Shown in pieces: positions 1 through 9,090 of a DNA stretch of 27,968 nt (positions are counted from its first letter, which is position 1; the number at the start of each line of letters is the position of its first letter). The position numbers and the translations under genes were made by a program. The DNA is from Chara braunii (Eukaryota > Streptophyta > Charophyceae > Charales > Characeae), in the NCBI GenBank assembly GCA_003427395.1, contig BFEA01000393.1, positions 1,139,807 through 1,167,774 on the forward strand, in the 5' to 3' direction. The notes below the pieces were generated by a model that saw only the letters and a program-made list of their open reading frames with translations, was not told the DNA's origin and did no database searches.

Positions 1-489
1 AATCCCTTCCGCCCACTGACCCCTCCTACTCTCCGCCTGACCTCCACTCCGTCTTCGCGGAAGCGCCCTTCTCACCTTCCTTCCCTCTTCCACTCTCCTC
101 CGTCCAAGTGGAGCTGACCCCAAAAAACACCATAGCCTCTACAGGTCAACTCTCGGTGGCGCCCCCAAGCGTCGGGGATTGTGCCCCACCTCCCTCGAGC
201 CTGCTGAGGGATTAGCGCACTGGTAGCGGCGGTTGTCACACGAGGTCCAGCCCAACTCATACGCCAAGCCTTAGTTTCCACATTCCACAAATGTTTGATT
301 AAATAAAAAACCTCATTCCATCCATTGTCCACCAACAGCTCCACTTTCTCCTTGCCAAGTTGCCAAGAAAAAGGAAAACCTTTCTCAGTGAGGATAAAAC
401 TGTTATTGAAAATAGGTTAATAAGAATACGAGAAAAAGTTTTGGGTGCCGTTGGTGTACAACACATCTTCCTCCAGATTGAGAGAGGCC
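1..489. other. No assignable gene
   Basis: I see no recognisable domain here. The minus strand is open over positions 344-72 but the translation has no motif I know. It may be the eroded continuation of the LINE fragment to the right, since that fragment also reads on the minus strand and has no visible end. The first 110 bases are C/T-rich. Confidence 0.4.
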
Positions 490-1615
490 CTCGACTACAG
501 AGGGTGGTGTCGTATGCGTGTGAGGAGGTCCGAGTGCAGAAGCGCTGTCCATACCGCCACTTCAGGAAGCTTTGGAATTCTTGAAAGTCTTTGTAGGGTC
601 AGTTGCTTCCAAACCTCATGCTTACCAGCGAGTAGTAGCCACAGTATGCTGCGACATTGGAGAGCATTGACTTGAGTGGAGGGATGCAGAATGGAAAGAC
701 CCCCCTCCCTCCGTGGCTGAGTCAGCTTCCACCATGATATCCTTGGGATAGTGGATTCAGCCTCGACACCAGATGACCAGTGAAAACGGGTGACGACTGT
801 TCTGATTGCTCGATGAGTGTACCTAGGGGGGAGTTGAGAGCGCAGAGATATACCACATGGTAGACAAAACCAAGTTGTTGATCATGAGGGCTCTTCCAAA
901 AATCCCAAGCATTTCCCCGGTCTCCCAAGCACACAATTGTGTCATAATGGTGCCAAAGATGTTCTCAATTTGGGGATTGACTTTACCTTGCAAACCACTT
1001 TGCTGAGCCATCTGAATCTCGAGTACTTTGAAAAATTGCCCTCTAGGAAGGCAATCAACATCCCAATCTTGAATCCTGCCTGTGGGGGTGGATACAACCG
1101 CCATGGTTTTGTCCCAGTTGAGCCTGGTTCCTGAGCATTCTAAGAACATATTCAAACAACGGTGTAGGTCTGTCATTTGACCCTCACAAAGTAAGATGTA
1201 GGCAGCCTAATCATCCGCAAAGGCCGAAAAACGAAGTTCCTCATGAGGTAGAGGAAGTCCTTTAGTACTTGAGAAGCCTGAATCAGGTCGTGAAGATGTT
1301 CATCATATAGAACATACAAGGCGGGTGACGATGGGCAACCTCGGTGGACTGACCGTGAGATGACAAAAGGTTGTGAGATAGACCATTGATTTGAAGCACA
1401 ACCTTTCCAGAAGTCAAGAGCATGGCGATCCACATTCGAATTCTAATTCCAAAACCTCTATGTCTCGAACTTTCCAATAGGAAGACCCATCTAACACGAT
1501 CATAGGCTTTCTCAAAATCAAGCAGGATAATGGGCAAGCCTTGTGGGACAGAGTCAGCGAGTTCTAAGCACTGGAGGGTGGTAAAGATATTGTTTGTGGA
1601 AGGAAAATGAGCGAT
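490..1615 (-). pseudogene. LINE (non-LTR) reverse transcriptase fragment
   Basis: This is a decayed non-LTR retrotransposon reverse transcriptase, read right to left through at least three frames. Near 1525-1480 is the motif LLDFEKAYDRVRW, the LINE palm motif A with its catalytic Asp near 1519. Around 1350-1320 comes RGCPSSP, matching the usual R/QGCPLSP motif. The catalytic box FADD lies at about 1221-1210 and is followed directly by a TAG stop at 1209-1207. Then follow SGTRLNWDKT (near 1120) and a stretch ending in LSTMWY (near 855), both typical of the LINE thumb region. Below 800 a third frame carries WWKLTQPRREGGLSILHPSTQ, like the C-terminal part of plant LINE ORF2. No endonuclease, no poly(A) tail and no target duplication are visible, so both ends are uncertain. 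It adjoins the gypsy/PHD remnant and shares an open frame with it near 1615-1660, which I take to be an accidental junction. Confidence 0.85.
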
Positions 1616-1768
1616 AGCGAAATACAGAAACCAAGCCGCTACGATGGTATCTCCTCGTCGAGCCAGAAGATCCGTCCATACTTCGGCCCTTCTAAACTTC
1701 CGGGTCTTTTCCAATCCTTCTGACGTGGCATCCAAAAAGCAAGCCTCGGTCGGAATCTTGCCGGTCCG

Positions 1769-1930
1769 GCACAAGGGGCACAACCATGGTTTACTCTCGT
1801 TTCTGTATTGGATGCACGAGCCATGGGCTCGTGCGACATACTGTCGACAATCTATCCAATCCGCATAGCCTTCCCCGTTAGGACGCATGGAGACCGCGTA
1901 TACGCGGAAGATAGCTTCACAAAAATAGCA
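1769..1930 (-). pseudogene. PHD-like zinc finger, degenerate
   Basis: An open minus-strand frame from 2032 encodes a C4HC3-like cluster: CYFC, then after 23 residues C-R-Q-Y, four residues, H-G-S-C, then W-L-C-P-L-C. Spacing fits a PHD finger, including the Trp two residues before the seventh metal ligand. The fourth Cys is replaced by Tyr, a change possible by one G-to-A substitution. PHD fingers usually bind histone H3 tails. The segment lies immediately downstream of the old gypsy RNase H on the same strand, reached by a one-base frame change near 2000-2030, so it probably belonged to that element's polyprotein, between RNase H and integrase. The alternative is a LINE-encoded PHD finger, known in some CR1-like elements. 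The frame then runs into LINE sequence near 1615. Confidence 0.6.
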
Positions 1931-2029
1931 AAATTTGTTAGGCAGGGAGAGGAGAGACGAGGAGGAAGGGGGAGAAAGAGGGGTAGTGGGGTTACCTTCA
2001 TCACCCATCGCCACCGTTTTGCTTCTTGC

Positions 2030-4363
2030 CACGTGGAAGAACCGCCACTTGTCTGTATTTCGGCTTGTTGGTCAAGTCCGACTCTTTCCACGGTGTAATT
2101 TCCTCGCCCTTTGGTACCTTGGCAGGTCGATACAGACGTGTCAGCCCGTCCGCGTTGCCGTGTCGCTTTGTCTTTCGATGGACGATATCGAAATCGTATT
2201 ATTGCAGTCGCACCGCCCAACAGCCAATCATGCCCGTGTAGTTGGTGAGTTTCTTCAGCGCCAGCAGAGGCTCGTGATCCGTTACGAGGCGAAACTTATG
2301 TCCGTAGAGATACGGATGGAAGTGTTGGATTCCCCAAACTACCGCATAACACTCGCCTTGAGGTGCGGAGTCGTTTCTTCGTTCGTCCGGTACGGTTCAT
2401 GACGCGTACTCGATGGCGTGCTCGCGACCATCGTTCCCCTTCTGCGCTAGAATAGCGAAAATAGCTTCCGGTTGTCAGTCCGTGATGAGAATGAACTGCT
2501 TCGAGGGTTCCGACCGAATCAAAATAGGGGCCGTTGCCAGAGCGTCCTTGAGGGTTGCAAAGGCCTGCTGGCACTCCGCGTCCCAGCTGAGAGGCTGGTC
2601 CTTCCGTAACAGATTCGTTAGTGGTCGTGCAATCGCGGCAAAGCCCTTGATGAAGCGCCGGTAGTACGATGCCAGCTCCAAGAAGGCTCGAACCTGCATC
2701 AGTGACGTGGGAACCGGGGCTTCCTTCACCGCCGCAACTTTTCTCGAGTCCGGCCGCAATCCTCCACGTGTCACGACGTAGCCCAAGAACGAAATTTTCG
2801 AGAGGAAAAATTCGCTCTTCTCAAGCGCAATCTTGAACCCAGCGTCTCTCAATGCGCCCAATGTCCATTCGATATGTAGCGCGTGCCCGTGATAGGTTTC
2901 CGAATAGACCAGGATGTTGTCCATATACACGATCACGCAGAAGTTAATCATCCCTTGCGTCAGCCGTGTCTTGTTGACGAAGTTCTGGAACATCATGTTC
3001 ATCGCTCGCTGAAACGTGGCAGGCGCATTGCAAATCCCCATCGGACACCAAACCCACTACCACGTGCCCTCAAACAACACAAAGGCCGTTTTCAACCGAT
3101 CTTCTTCCCTTACCAGAATATGATGGAAGTCATGCCGAATATCAAACTTGCTGAAATAATTAGCGCACCCAATCGCATCCAACAAATCATCAATCCGGGG
3201 GAGGGGATACACATCTTTGATCGTGATTTCATTCAGCTTGCGATAATCAATGCAAATGCGAATCGCCCTGTTTTTCTTTTGTACTAATACTACGGGAAAG
3301 GACCAAGGTCCGGTAGCGGGTTCAATCCATCCGCTGGCTTCGAACTCTGGAATTCGTTCGAGAGCCTTTTTGCATTTAATCAAGGAATACCGATAAGGTT
3401 TGCAATGAATCGGGGAGTGATTTCCTGTCTGAATTTCATGTTGGATTACTAATGACAACCCAATGTCAGTGTCTGACACACTAATCGCTCCTTGATATTC
3501 CGTTAGAATATCTGCAATTACCCGGTGGATTTCATCCGGTACGTACTGTGGAACGTGCAGTTCAAAAAGTTGGTCCCAGATCCGAACGCCAATCTGTTTC
3601 GTGCTTGCCTGTTTTGCCAAGTCGGGTGGGGGCGCCGAGATGAATGAATGGTCCAATCGCCAGGAGAACAACGTGGCCATCATCTGGGCATCTTCTTCCC
3701 GAATTGCCATGTGTCCTTCCAGGGTAATCCCGTCACATACATCGTGCCATGACACTTCCTTAGTTGCGATCTTTATCCCCAGCCCGTATGTTTCTGCTTC
3801 GAAACGCCCAAGGGGTTCCAGAGAGCTTGCTTCCGCCCCCACGCGTAACAATCTTACTTCTTTAGCCGATGTTAGTAAGGATGTGGGTAGATCCGTAATG
3901 TCACAGTAATGCTTTTTGTCGCTGTACCGGGCGAGGAGAGGGGTGGTTCCTTCGTACAGAGTTTGAGGGGGTTCCAAAGAATCGACCATCCTCGAAATCT
4001 GTACGAGGGGATCACCCAAGATCATCGCCTTGGTTCTTTGAATTTTTCGGCTGGTCAGTTGCATCGTTCTCGTTATCGTTTTGGGCGGCGGGTAGCAAAC
4101 GCGTTGTCGTACCAATTTCAAGATCTCTGGATTATCGTCCTCACTGCTTTCCGACTCATCAGTTGATGACTTTCCCCCTGCGGGTTCATCCCAGGAAATC
4201 ATGCGGAGTGTCCCTGCCATCATCGGCGAAACCCGCGGAACCTCGTTAATAGTAGTGCGAAGGGTCAATCGCATGGGCACAACGTAGGGTTTTCCTCCTG
4301 TATTTCGGAGGACGATCGATCGCCGTTTGAAGTCCAGGTTTGCTCGTAACGCCACAAGAGCGG
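2030..4363 (-). pseudogene. Old Ty3/gypsy pol: protease tail, RT, RNase H
   Basis: This is the pol region of a Ty3/gypsy retrotransposon, cut off at 4363 by the repeat that starts at 4364. The rightmost part (4355 to about 3600) resembles the end of a retroviral-type protease and a linker. RT follows: IEPATGPWSFPVVLVQKKN, CIDYRKLNEIT, YPLPRIDDLLD, then motif A FSKFDIRHDFHHI. A TAG at 3059-3057 interrupts it, after which the same frame continues with MGICNAPATFQ and the catalytic box, here VYMDN instead of YxDD; the Asn codon is at 2918-2916. RNase H is at about 2495-2200: ILITD, ECYAVVW and LVTDHEP supply the usual acidic residues, but TGA at 2477-2475, TGA at 2399-2397 and TAA at 2201-2199 break it. 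The mutated active site and four stops make it non-functional. No LTR of this element is visible in the window. Confidence 0.93.
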
Positions 4364-5466
4364 TGTCGTGCGCATCGGTCCGGCACTATTTAAGGGTAGC
4401 GCGGGACGCTCCCGGCTGCGTCACGCAGGAGTTGTATCTCATTCCTCATCGCGATACATACATGGCTTCCTTAGGCTGCTCCGGCCGGGTGCACCAGTCA
4501 TACCTCTCGCGAGCCCCTACGACAGGACAGGGCCTACGCGAGGCACGACTACCTCCACCTTACGGGAGCTGTCACCTCCCTTCGGTGGGCGTATCCCCGC
4601 CGAGCTACCAGTCCACACTACGGAAGTTGATCAGCTGCAATCGCAGAGGTGGACCAGCCGAGGGCGTTTCTCGTTCGCTGTAGCATAAGGGGTACGCGCG
4701 GTACTACGCCTCTATCGGACCCGCAAGCGAACCGACATCTTGGGGGGCTGAGGTCCCAAGCGCAGCTCGTCGCCGGTCGACTAGGACGTATCCCACACGC
4801 CACGCGCACACCACTATAAGGTACATAAAAGTAAAGCACACGCACACACGCACACAAGTATTGAACGACGCAAAGGACGTACAACATGACACACTCCTAG
4901 CCCCTTAGTATCCAACCCATGACTTTGCGCAGTGGAAGTCGGTAACTGCCGTACGCGAGGTTTAGTATAAGATCGCTCGAACGTAGGATCCACGCATACC
5001 AATTCACTAAGCAGCTCTACGTGAGTAACTGCGATGACGGCGCATTATGTGGTGCCCATACCCAAATGGCCTATTCTGAGCCATGCGGTTGCTTCCGATG
5101 CTTAGGCGTCGGCTGAAGTGCACGCTACGGGGGGGGGTAACCCTTTAGCGGGCGCAAAACCGGCCTGTGGGCTTTACCGCCTTCTGCATCCTGAGGTGTC
5201 CCAAAGGGTGCGGGGTAAGACGGTCCCTAGGGCACGAAGGGATTTGGAGCGGTGGTCAGTTGTCTGGCGTATCACCAGCGACACGCTGACCCTTCCGCTC
5301 GGAACTTTATCGTTCCACCAAAACAAAACCCAACAAGGAAAGTACCTTCGACTTCTATCGGAAGTGAACCTTTTTAGAGCTAGTCCTGGGACTCGGGTCG
5401 TCCTGGGCGAGGACCTTCGTATTCTAGGCTCAGGACTAACGTCCGACCACAATTTCTTCAGAAGCG

Positions 5467-5478
5467 TATATATAAATA
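5467..5478 (+). promoter_or_regulatory. TATA-box-like sequence in left LTR
   Basis: TATATATAAATA followed by GAGGGG is a very plant-like TATA box on the plus strand and is conserved in the right copy. The main element is coded on the minus strand, so in this orientation it would drive antisense transcription. The A/T run is nearly symmetrical and could also serve the minus strand. Role unproven. Confidence 0.35.
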
Positions 5479-6250
5479 GAGGGGTCATTCCTTTTCTGCT
5501 AGCCCCCGATTCCCAATTAAGTCCTCAAAATGCGGGTTCTTCAAGCCACGCAAGTATCCCACATAGGTACGCATTATGCACATATAAACACACATGGGAA
5601 TAAACGTGTGACGATCACATCTCACAATCACAGTGGGTCTCCTCATGCACATATATAAGATCGCAGGGCAGTCCAATCCAATAATCCCAGTCACAGAACA
5701 TACTTGCAATCACATCAAAGAATCAAGCAGAAGTCCATACACTACACGGAGTCAACTCCAACCTATCTCGATGCTCATACCCTTTGCCTCAGCCACGCAA
5801 ACCCCAACCTCCAGCCAACATACCTTAAGTAAATACTCAGTACCTTTGTTAAATGACCATTCAATAAAAGTCCGGGTGAAACCTTAACAAAGCAGAAAAA
5901 ATCACCAGGGTTGAAGCCTCTTTAGGTTAAGTAAGGAGAATGGGTTGAGGTTGAGTCGTAACCGACGAGTCGGCAACCGACCTGTTATCTGTGATAACAG
6001 AAGGTGATCCTAATAGGATCAGGCTGAGTCCAGCCCACGTCTTGAAGCGACTTGATAAAAGAGACTTGTGACACAAGCCAGGCCAATCTCAAGCTAAGTC
6101 TACTCGCTCAGGGAGAGTAACCTTCACCTCCTAACCTTATTCGAGCCGTCATATCTAACCAAGTCTAGGTCCACCTCTAGATAGCACTCAGCGTAAGGTG
6201 GATCTCGCCATAGCCTCCCCTACATAGGTCGTCACTTGTCCAAATATAGG

Positions 6251-6740
6251 CTAACTCCTCTAACTTAGGAAAATTTCGGCAGCGCTTCCCATAGAAAAAG
6301 TGACATCGCAGAAAATATACTAGTTCAAAAAGTCAAACCTTTGGGTTCCAGAACGTCAAAATTTGTCTAATTCCCTGACTTAGCAAAAATTTGGTCAGCA
6401 CTTCCTTCAGAGAGGAAGGCTCCCCAGATCTATACTAAGTCAGAATTGAACTTAAACATAAAGTCTAAGTTCCGTCAGATAGAATCTCAACTAACTCCTT
6501 AGATTTGTAGAAATTTCGGCAGCGCTTCCCGTAGAGAAAGTGCTAGTCCAAGATTTATACAAAGCCAAGTTTGGAATCTGAAAATGACTTTGATCCTTCA
6601 GGGCCCAACTTTGGCTAACTCCCTGATTTTGTAGAAATTTCGGCAGCGCTTCCCATAGAGAAAGTGGCTTACCAAGATTTATACAAGCCCAAGTACGAAT
6701 CAAAGACCCCAGACAATGCAGAAATTGATCTAAGTGAAAA
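6251..6740. repeat. Four tandem subrepeats in left LTR
   Basis: Four units begin with CTAACTCC or CTAATTCC at 6251, 6367, 6491 and 6615, giving periods of 116, 124 and 124 bases. Each carries a version of AAATTTCGGCAGCGCTTCCC about 25 bases in, then a purine-rich GAGAAAGTG. The second unit is the most diverged. The same four units occur in the right LTR from 27204. Internal tandem arrays of this kind in LTRs can hold enhancers, but nothing here shows function. Confidence 0.85.
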
Positions 6741-6977
6741 CAAAACGAGCCCAGCAAATGCAGGAAATGATTCTAACTCCTATGGCTCTAGCACGTGGCA
6801 AGCAATTACAGCAACTACCTATCAAATCCAAACTCAGACTAAGAAGTGGCATCACGCAATCACATGCAGACCAACCCACAAACATGCACTCTCTCCCCAT
6901 CCCAAGTTACCTTAGCAAACCATAGTTCGTAGTCTTTCAATGATTTATCTCTCATACCCAACTTGCATAGGGCATAA

Positions 6978-7013
6978 GGCTAGACCACCCAAACTTATGG
7001 AACATGTCTAGCC
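6978..7013. repeat. Constant-loop hairpin H1 (left LTR edge)
   Basis: The arms GGCTAGAC (6978-6985) and GTCTAGCC (7006-7013) pair perfectly over 8 bp around the 20-base loop CACCCAAACTTATGGAACAT. The identical hairpin is at 27931-27966. It is the first member of a family running to 8042. Confidence 0.9.
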
Positions 7014-7035
7014 CAAACTTATGGAACATGTCTAG
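6988..7035. repeat. Perfect 24-base tandem duplication from H1
   Basis: Bases 6988-7011, running from the loop CCCAAAC to the stem base CTAG, are repeated exactly at 7012-7035. The second unit sits between two CTAG tetramers and joins directly to the gag fragment at 7036. The first four bases of the second unit are also the last four of the right LTR copy, so this may mark the real LTR border or an assembly junction. Confidence 0.9.
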
Positions 7036-7325
7036 GGTAATCTTCTCCTTCCAGGAAGTTCGCCGCGAACTTTCGTTCCATTTCTTTCGCAGCAGCCATA
7101 ATTTGTTGTAGCGTATGAGTGATGGGGGAAAATTGCTTTCGCAACTTAGCCCTTATTGTCCGGCTGCGGAGTCCGTCGATGAACAGGTCTTTCCCTACTT
7201 GCTCACCTCGCTCAGTTTTTACGAACATTCTGTAGAACCGGTTTCAATACTCCGCAACGGACTCGAGCGGTTTTTGCACTCGGTCCTTGATCATGTACAA
7301 CGCTTGCTCAGGGTGGACCTGTGTG
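7036..7325 (-). pseudogene. Ty3/gypsy gag (capsid) fragment
   Basis: The minus strand reads VHPEQALYMIKDRVQKP, then ESVAEY, a TGA at 7246-7244, then NRFYRMF, RGEQVGKDLFIDGL and MAAAKEMERKF. The pattern (a short helix, VAEY.NRF, FI.GL) is that of the plant retrotransposon gag domain. It differs from the main element's gag. It lies on the same strand as the old gypsy pol at 2030-4363 and on its upstream side, so both may be pieces of one older copy split by the 4364-7015 repeat; the gag C-terminus, knuckle and protease start would then be missing. The left end stops at the hairpin duplication; the right end fades near 7325. Confidence 0.75.
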
Positions 7326-7363
7326 ACACTCCGTACGACGTACGGGGGGTTTATCGTACGGTC

Positions 7364-7395
7364 GTACGTACGGCCGTATGAACGGCCGTACGTAC
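7364..7395. repeat. Perfect 14-bp palindrome with 4-base loop
   Basis: GTACGTACGGCCGT (7364-7377) and its exact complement (7382-7395) flank the loop ATGA. The surrounding 7331-7405 is also rich in CGTACG, so alternative foldings exist. It leads into a run of A. Confidence 0.9.
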
Positions 7396-7406
7396 AACCC
7401 CATACG

Positions 7407-7430
7407 AAAAAAAAAAAAAAAAAAAAAAAA
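7407..7430 (+). repeat. Poly(A) run of 24
   Basis: An uninterrupted A24 follows the palindrome and ends two bases before an ambiguous base at 7433. It could be the tail of a plus-strand retroposon, or a homopolymer where two assembly pieces were joined. Confidence 0.8.
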
Positions 7431-7468
7431 CGNCAGGGCACAACAACTTTTCTCTTCTTTGGGCATAT

Positions 7469-7486
7469 GACTAGGCCACCCTAGTC
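7469..7486. repeat. Mini hairpin H2, shortened member
   Basis: GACTAGG (7469-7475) pairs with CCTAGTC (7480-7486) around the loop CCAC. The loop equals the first bases of the family core and the stem is close to H1, so this may be a member with most of the loop lost. It could also be an unrelated palindrome. Confidence 0.55.
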
Positions 7487-7653
7487 GCCCTGAACTGTTT
7501 AAGTATCCAAGATTTATATAATTGTCTGTACTTAGTCTTTTGAGGTAGCATATAGTTGAGCCGATCATCTTGAGCTCAAGACTCAGCCTGCCCCTTCGTA
7601 CCACAAGTTTATTCTTAGTTAAGTACTCTCTTCAGTTGGTGATAAGCTATAGT

Positions 7654-7684
7654 CAGGCCACCCAAACTTATGGAACCCTGCCTG
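7654..7684. repeat. Constant-loop hairpin H3
   Basis: CAGGC (7654-7658) and GCCTG (7680-7684) form a 5-bp stem around CACCCAAACTTATGGAACC plus two further bases. The core is intact through GGAAC; the stem differs from the other members but still pairs. Confidence 0.7.
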
Positions 7685-7762
7685 CCTAGCCTGTTTATAG
7701 ATAGTACAATAGTAAAGTATACCAAAGTTATAGCCTTCGGGTTTCAGCATGTGCGAGGCGTT

Positions 7763-7802
7763 GGACCAAGACCACCCAAACTTATGGAACATGTCTTGGT
7801 CC
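7763..7802. repeat. Constant-loop hairpin H4, longest stem
   Basis: GGACCAAGAC (7763-7772) pairs perfectly with GTCTTGGTCC (7793-7802), 10 bp, around the same 20-base loop as H1. The outer six base pairs are entirely different from H1, yet both arms changed together. Confidence 0.92.
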
Positions 7803-7874
7803 TCAGCCTGGTTCATTTTCTCTCAAGGCCAAGGCAAAAAGAAACTAACAGAAACCCAAAATAAACAAGGCCGC

Positions 7875-7903
7875 CAGACTACCCAAACTTATGGATTTGA
7901 CTG
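7875..7903. repeat. Degenerate copy of hairpin core H5
   Basis: ACCCAAACTTATGGA is preserved (from 7881) but the loop end reads TTT and the arms CAGAC and TGACTG pair only partly. It appears to be a decayed member of the family. Confidence 0.55.
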
Positions 7904-7941
7904 ACGCTTGAAAAAACAATCACATTCAACCCTCACGGTCA

Positions 7942-7984
7942 GAGCAACCAGACCACCCAAACTTATGGAACATGTCTGGTTCTC
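7942..7984. repeat. Constant-loop hairpin H6
   Basis: AACCAGAC (7946-7953) pairs with GTCTGGTT (7974-7981), 8 bp, around the full 20-base core. Beyond one bulged C at 7945 the pairing continues with GAG (7942-7944) and CTC (7982-7984), giving 11 bp. Confidence 0.92.
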
Positions 7985-8009
7985 CAGGCAATACAAAATA
8001 AACATAGCA

Positions 8010-8042
8010 CTGGGCCCTCCCAAACTTATGGAACTGGCCCAG
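8010..8042. repeat. Constant-loop hairpin H7
   Basis: CTGGGCC (8010-8016) pairs with GGCCCAG (8036-8042), 7 bp, around CTCCCAAACTTATGGAACT. The loop keeps CCCAAACTTATGGAAC; the GAC/GTC inner pairs seen in H1, H4 and H6 are replaced by GCC/GGC, again on both arms. Confidence 0.88.
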
Positions 8043-8675
8043 CCTTTGGTTGACTCATTCAGACTCATGCAAAACTGCCTTTCTCCCACCCTTCCCCCAG
8101 ATGCAACCCCACAATCTGCTTTCAATCAAGTAATAAAACTGAAACAGACATTATACATGCGTTCCTTTACTTAGTCTGGTTATGTCCTGAATAGAAAGCA
8201 ACAACTATAGGGACCGGCAGACATACATCAATCAACCATAGGGGGACATGCAAACATGGGTGTAGTGGGGGTATACAAATCGAAAGAAGTTACCTGGTGG
8301 TTCCTTGCCTCCAGAACCCCGCCTAGGTTCCGGTAGAGCTCCCGCAATCGGTGGGAGGACTCCCCACAGAGTCTTGAGGCGGGCCTACGAGTTGCAATCC
8401 CGCCTGCCGCCTTCCCCTCGTAACCAGGTGACTAGACTTGGAGTAAGAAAGGTAGACAGAGAAAGTATAGAGACTCTCAAAGGGATGCACTCAGACTCGC
8501 GTGAGGGGGCCTTGTTGTCTTGGTTCGCCTGAGGGCCCCGCAATGGCGGCCAACCGACAGCTTGGTTAATGAAGCCAAACTGTCGAAGTAACCTCTCCTG
8601 ACGAACTCCCCTGCTAGCATCCCAAGCTCCCTCCCTAAGTCCAATTACAGCTGCCCAGTACCTTGTATCGTCCTT
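8043..8675. other. No gene seen
   Basis: Short open frames only, with no recognised motif. The stretch is mixed in composition and has a small inverted repeat near 8337-8365 (CTCCC and GGGAG). I cannot assign it to an element. Confidence 0.4.
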
Positions 8676-9090
8676 TATGTGCAGCAGCAGTAGTACTCAA
8701 CGGTGGCCAATAGCAACGGCAGTAATCCCCACCAGTCACCAGCCGAGTGCAACAGAGATGGCCAGCAGCTGCCAGCGGTAGCAGCGAGAATCATTGCGCA
8801 GTACATAGTGATAGCTTGTGCCCGGCCAACAGCTGCAGCAGCGGTGCATAGTCCGCACACCCTCAACAGCAGCCTATAGCAGTCACCAACAGAAGCAGTC
8901 TGTACTCAGTCCACTGCCCTTAGCAGTAGCAGTCCACGGTGGTGGTCAACAACAACAGTAGCCCAGTCTGCAGCAGCCCGCAGCAGTAGTCTTGTGCATA
9001 GTCAGAAAAACAACAGCAGTTGTTTGCAGCATTCAGTCGCAGTATGCAGCGGCCAGCCGTAGTGTGCAGCAGCCTACTCTAAGCGTCGTC
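8676..9090. repeat. Degenerate CAG-rich tract
   Basis: CAG, AGC and their near variants (CAACAG, CAGTAG) recur densely but irregularly, for example at 8680-8690, 8825-8840, 8940-8990 and 9010-9070. Because the triplets are imperfect and drift in phase, this looks like an old, mutated trinucleotide expansion. No long frame runs through it. Confidence 0.7.

Larger units (their letters stand above)
4364..7015 (-). repeat. Left copy of the 2.65 kb LTR-like repeat
   Basis: This stretch matches 25301-27968 almost base for base, with scattered substitutions and small indels. It starts with TG on the plus strand, abruptly replacing old gypsy pol sequence, and the right copy starts with the same TG two bases from a tRNA primer site. 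I therefore call both LTRs of one family in minus orientation. The right copy has two units of a 15-base repeat (26743-26772) where this copy has one (5805-5819). The match ends at 7015 only because the window ends at 27968, so the true right border is unknown; both end in CA. No five-base target duplication is seen: AGCGG lies left of 4364 and AACTT right of 7015. It may be the 3' LTR of the main element or an independent or solo LTR. Confidence 0.85.

Noticed and set aside
1283-2032. A genuine PHD-reverse transcriptase fusion protein
   Set aside because: The PHD part follows gypsy RNase H in position and strand, whereas the RT part is LINE-type and lacks its own upstream RT motifs; the shared frame is better explained by a junction of two remnants.
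5118-5603. Plus-strand open frame of about 160 codons in the left LTR, matched at 26020-26541
   Set aside because: It is conserved only because the LTRs are nearly identical, has no ATG at its reported start, no known motif, and runs against the element's coding strand.
6978-8042. CRISPR-like array made of the constant core
   Set aside because: Spacing between cores is irregular (about 60 to 700 bases), there is no fixed spacer length, the setting is eukaryotic retroelement DNA, and arms pair with each other rather than being repeat ends.
6978-8042. Constant loop as a sequencing adapter or mate-pair linker
   Set aside because: It does not match the transposase linker, loxP or hairpin-adapter sequences I remember, and several members have diverged cores (7881, 8017), which an adapter would not. 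A search of adapter lists would settle it.
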